Positions 61,678-64,000 of a DNA stretch of 64,000 nt are shown here, one piece after another; the first letter of the stretch is position 1, and each line of letters starts with the position of its first letter. The position numbers were made by a program, and so were the translations under genes. The notes under the pieces are model-generated. The model saw only the letters and a list, made by a program, of their open reading frames with translations, searched no databases and was not told the origin of the DNA. Origin of the DNA: Thalassobellus sp050294475 (lineage in GTDB: Bacteria > Bacteroidota > Bacteroidia > Flavobacteriales > Flavobacteriaceae); NCBI GenBank assembly GCA_050294475.1, contig JBNKOE010000013.1:248001-312000 (forward strand), written 5' to 3'.

Positions 61678-64000
61678 TTAAAATTTAACCTCTATTCCTG
61701 CCGTAAATATTCTTGGTGTAGGGTAATTACCAAAATCAAAGCTTCTTAAATCTGCTTCAACATCTAAACCTTCCCATTTAGTCCAAGTAAGCAGGTTCTC
61801 TCCCTGTACATAAACTTTACCTGCTTTTAAAAACTTAGTAGCTTTTAATATTTTATCACCAAAATTATAGCCTAATGATAAAAACCTAAGTCTTAAATAT
61901 GAAGCATCATGTAAAAACTTATCTGTTAAATAGTTGGCTTGCAAACTAAACAAACCTTCTTGATCTGTAATAGTGTTTTCTGGTGTCCAAGCTCTGTTAA
62001 ACCTCTGTGATACGTTAAAGTTAAGTGCTTGTTGAGGGTTATTGGCAAAAAATCTTGCTTGGTCATTATAACGATGTACATCTGCCACAAAAGAGAAATT
62101 AGATGTTAAGAAAAATCCTTTGTAATCGATAGAAGTGCCAAAACCTCCTTGATATATAGGAATTTGAGCATCCATAATCACACGATCATCTAAACTAAAC
62201 TCTTCTGTAATACCACCTTCTTTAGTTCTGTATAAAGCATTTCCATTTGCAGGATTTACACCTACATAAGGCACTAAATAATAAGAGTTAATAGGATGTC
62301 CTTCTGAAATAACCGTATCTGTATTATCAATATCTCCTTGAGCAAGTTTTAGAACCTTATTCTTGTTATATGATGCGTTACCAAATACATTTATCTTAAA
62401 ATTATCATTATCTATAAGTCTGTAATTTAAAGATAATTCTAATCCTCTATTTTGTAAAGAGCCATCGTTTAAGTTAATAGCATATTGACCATTTACACCA
62501 GAAATTCTTCCTTCTGTAAACAGTTCTTTTGTAGTTTTATCATACACATCAACGGTACCGTTTAAACGGCTATTAAATAGTCCGAAATCTAACCCTATAT
62601 TGGTTTGGTACACAGTTTCCCATTTCAAAGTATCTGTCCCTAAAGTCCCTCTATAAATTGAGTTACTGTTGTTATATCCTGTACCTGTTTCGTAAAGTGT
62701 TCTTGATAAACTTCCACCCGATAAAAACGAACCATTTATATTTTGATTTCCGGTAACTCCATAAGATGCTCTTAATTTTAAAAGGTCTATAAAATCTACA
62801 GATTCCATAAAACTTTCTTTATCTAAATTCCATCTACCAGAAACTGAATAAAATGTTCCCCAACGGTTTGAACTAGCAAACTTATAAGAAGCATCTCGTC
62901 TTAATGTTCCTGCAAAACCAAATCTATCATCAAAATCATAATCAACTATTGTAAAATAAGAAAATAATCCTCCTTTATTTTTATTTGATCTAACACTAGG
63001 AATGTATACAAATTCACCGCTAACTCGTGTGTCTCCAGAAACAAAACTATCACCATCTCCAGGATAGAATGTTTTTGGATTAAGCCCTAATTGAACATAT
63101 CCGAATGATTTTATAGAAGATTCAAACGTTTCTGTAAACAAAGTGGCATCAATAGTATGTTTACCAAATGATTTTTTATAATTAAGTGACGCATTCATAT
63201 TTATAGAAAACAACCTGCTATAGTCTTCTATTTGCCTTCCCTGTATTTCTGCATCAGAGTGATTTGGATAGAATAAACGGTTAGTAGATTCTGGATGAAT
63301 TATTCGTAAGGTTTCGTTTTGTTGGTAATCTATACCAATACTACCGTTTAATTTTAATCCTTCTATAATCTCATAGCTAGCATTAAGGTTTATAACACTT
63401 TTTATTTGCTTATTGGTGTTAGGGTTGTAACGAAAATTATTTAATATTACATATGGTGAAGCAGATAGAGGCTGAAATTCATCAAAAGAATCATCGTTTA
63501 CAGTGCCATCTGGACGATATGGGTTAAGATATGGCTGTCCCCAAATGGCTCCTACCATTGGGTTAAAAAATACCAGCCCACTTCCTATATCTGTTGTAAA
63601 ATCAGATTCAGCAAAGGCTCCTGTTAAACTTAATCCATAATTAAATTTTTCGTCTTTACTTTTCCCATTAAAATTACTTCTTAAAGTAAAACGCTCTAAG
63701 CCAGTTTTTTTAATAATTCCTTCTTGATTTGTATAACCAAAAGATGTGAAATTCTTTAAATTCTTACTACCTGATGACAAACTAAGCTGTCTGCTTTGTA
63801 CAACACCCTTTTGAAGTATAAAATCTGTCCAGTCTGTATTATTTTGATTTGCTAATGTACTAATTTCAGCATCTGTTAAATTTGAACCTGTACCTATACC
63901 TAATTTCTTTTGAAGTGTTAGTAAATCAAAAGAATTCATAAGTCCATAGTTGTTTTTTTGTTGATAAGATCTACCGTAAGACTCTGAATAAGAAATCTCT
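61678..64000 (-). CDS. SusC/RagA-family TonB-linked outer-membrane transporter (N-terminus beyond window)
   Basis: The frame is open to the right window edge; an internal ATG at 63939 is not the real start. The 774 visible codons hold the end of the plug (SYSESYGRSYQQ) and most of the barrel, with SusC-type features LQKKLGIG, ADVHRYNDQARFF, LRLRFLSLGYNFGDK, VYVQGENLLTWTKWEG and the final aromatic strand FTAGIEVKF. With SusD it forms a pedal-bin importer for oligosaccharides or peptides. Signal peptide, carboxypeptidase-regulatory-like domain and TonB box must lie to the right of the window. Confidence 0.93.
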   Translation of the reverse strand, partial: EISYSESYGRSYQQKNNYGLMNSFDLLTLQKKLGIGTGSNLTDAEISTLANQNNTDWTDFILQKGVVQSRQLSLSSGSKNLKNFTSFGYTNQEGIIKKTGLERFTLRSNFNGKSKDEKFNYGLSLTGAFAESDFTTDIGSGLVFFNPMVGAIWGQPYLNPYRPDGTVNDDSFDEFQPLSASPYVILNNFRYNPNTNKQIKSVINLNASYEIIEGLKLNGSIGIDYQQNETLRIIHPESTNRLFYPNHSDAEIQGRQIEDYSRLFSINMNASLNYKKSFGKHTIDATLFTETFESSIKSFGYVQLGLNPKTFYPGDGDSFVSGDTRVSGEFVYIPSVRSNKNKGGLFSYFTIVDYDFDDRFGFAGTLRRDASYKFASSNRWGTFYSVSGRWNLDKESFMESVDFIDLLKLRASYGVTGNQNINGSFLSGGSLSRTLYETGTGYNNSNSIYRGTLGTDTLKWETVYQTNIGLDFGLFNSRLNGTVDVYDKTTKELFTEGRISGVNGQYAINLNDGSLQNRGLELSLNYRLIDNDNFKINVFGNASYNKNKVLKLAQGDIDNTDTVISEGHPINSYYLVPYVGVNPANGNALYRTKEGGITEEFSLDDRVIMDAQIPIYQGGFGTSIDYKGFFLTSNFSFVADVHRYNDQARFFANNPQQALNFNVSQRFNRAWTPENTITDQEGLFSLQANYLTDKFLHDASYLRLRFLSLGYNFGDKILKATKFLKAGKVYVQGENLLTWTKWEGLDVEADLRSFDFGNYPTPRIFTAGIEVKF

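Overview
The window is about 64 kb of AT-rich chromosome from a bacterium of the Bacteroidota, almost certainly a Flavobacteriaceae member. The evidence is direct: SprA, PorP/SprF and T9SS C-terminal sorting domains (type IX secretion and gliding), an alternative complex III operon, a SusC/SusD pair, and Bacteroidota promoters (TTG, 18-20 bases, TAnnTTTG) before several genes. Genus cannot be fixed by reading alone. Both ends cut genes: a RemB-like outer-membrane protein at the left and a SusC-type transporter at the right. Nearly everything is on the minus strand; lacI, a SPOR protein, a UspA protein, a DUF2723 protein and a NodB deacetylase are the plus-strand exceptions.

Layout. 1-2.9 kb: RemB-like protein and two TonB paralogues. 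3-14 kb: maeB, ruvA, sprA, gcvH and vanZ-like, read right to left. 14.1-22.6 kb: a sucrose locus, with a TonB receptor and a divergent LacI regulator separated by two perfect palindromic operators 21 bp apart, then a thioredoxin-fold protein, an SLC45/SUT-type symporter, a PfkB fructokinase and a GH13_18 sucrose-phosphorylase-like enzyme. Together they would take sucrose across the outer and inner membranes and split it by phosphorolysis to glucose-1-phosphate and fructose-6-phosphate. 22.7-24.8 kb: queG and ruvB flanked by two dispersed-repeat-like elements. 24.9-32.6 kb: a T9SS adhesin operon (giant repeat adhesin with type B sorting domain, PorP/SprF partner, PorE-like OmpA protein). 32.7-44.2 kb: actABCDEF-coxB-coxA, the quinol-to-oxygen respiratory supercomplex, with a good promoter. 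44.3-49.4 kb: SPOR protein and the rimP-nusA-infB operon, with a terminator-like hairpin in its leader. 49.4-56.4 kb: UspA, tRNA-Gln, DUF2723/GT117 protein, NodB deacetylase, a thioredoxin lacking both catalytic cysteines, and a metallophosphoesterase. 56.4-64 kb: susC-susD, two related lipoproteins sharing a C-terminal domain I cannot name, and a T9SS-exported subtilase.

Most of the window is conserved flavobacterial core. The less ordinary parts are the TonB-C-like module at the start of the RemB-like barrel protein, the sucrose operon with its thioredoxin-fold first gene, the dimeric repeat order in the adhesin, the nusA-operon leader hairpin, the cysteine-less thioredoxin, and the SusCD/paired-lipoprotein/subtilase locus. 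No rRNA, CRISPR array, prophage or intact insertion sequence was seen.
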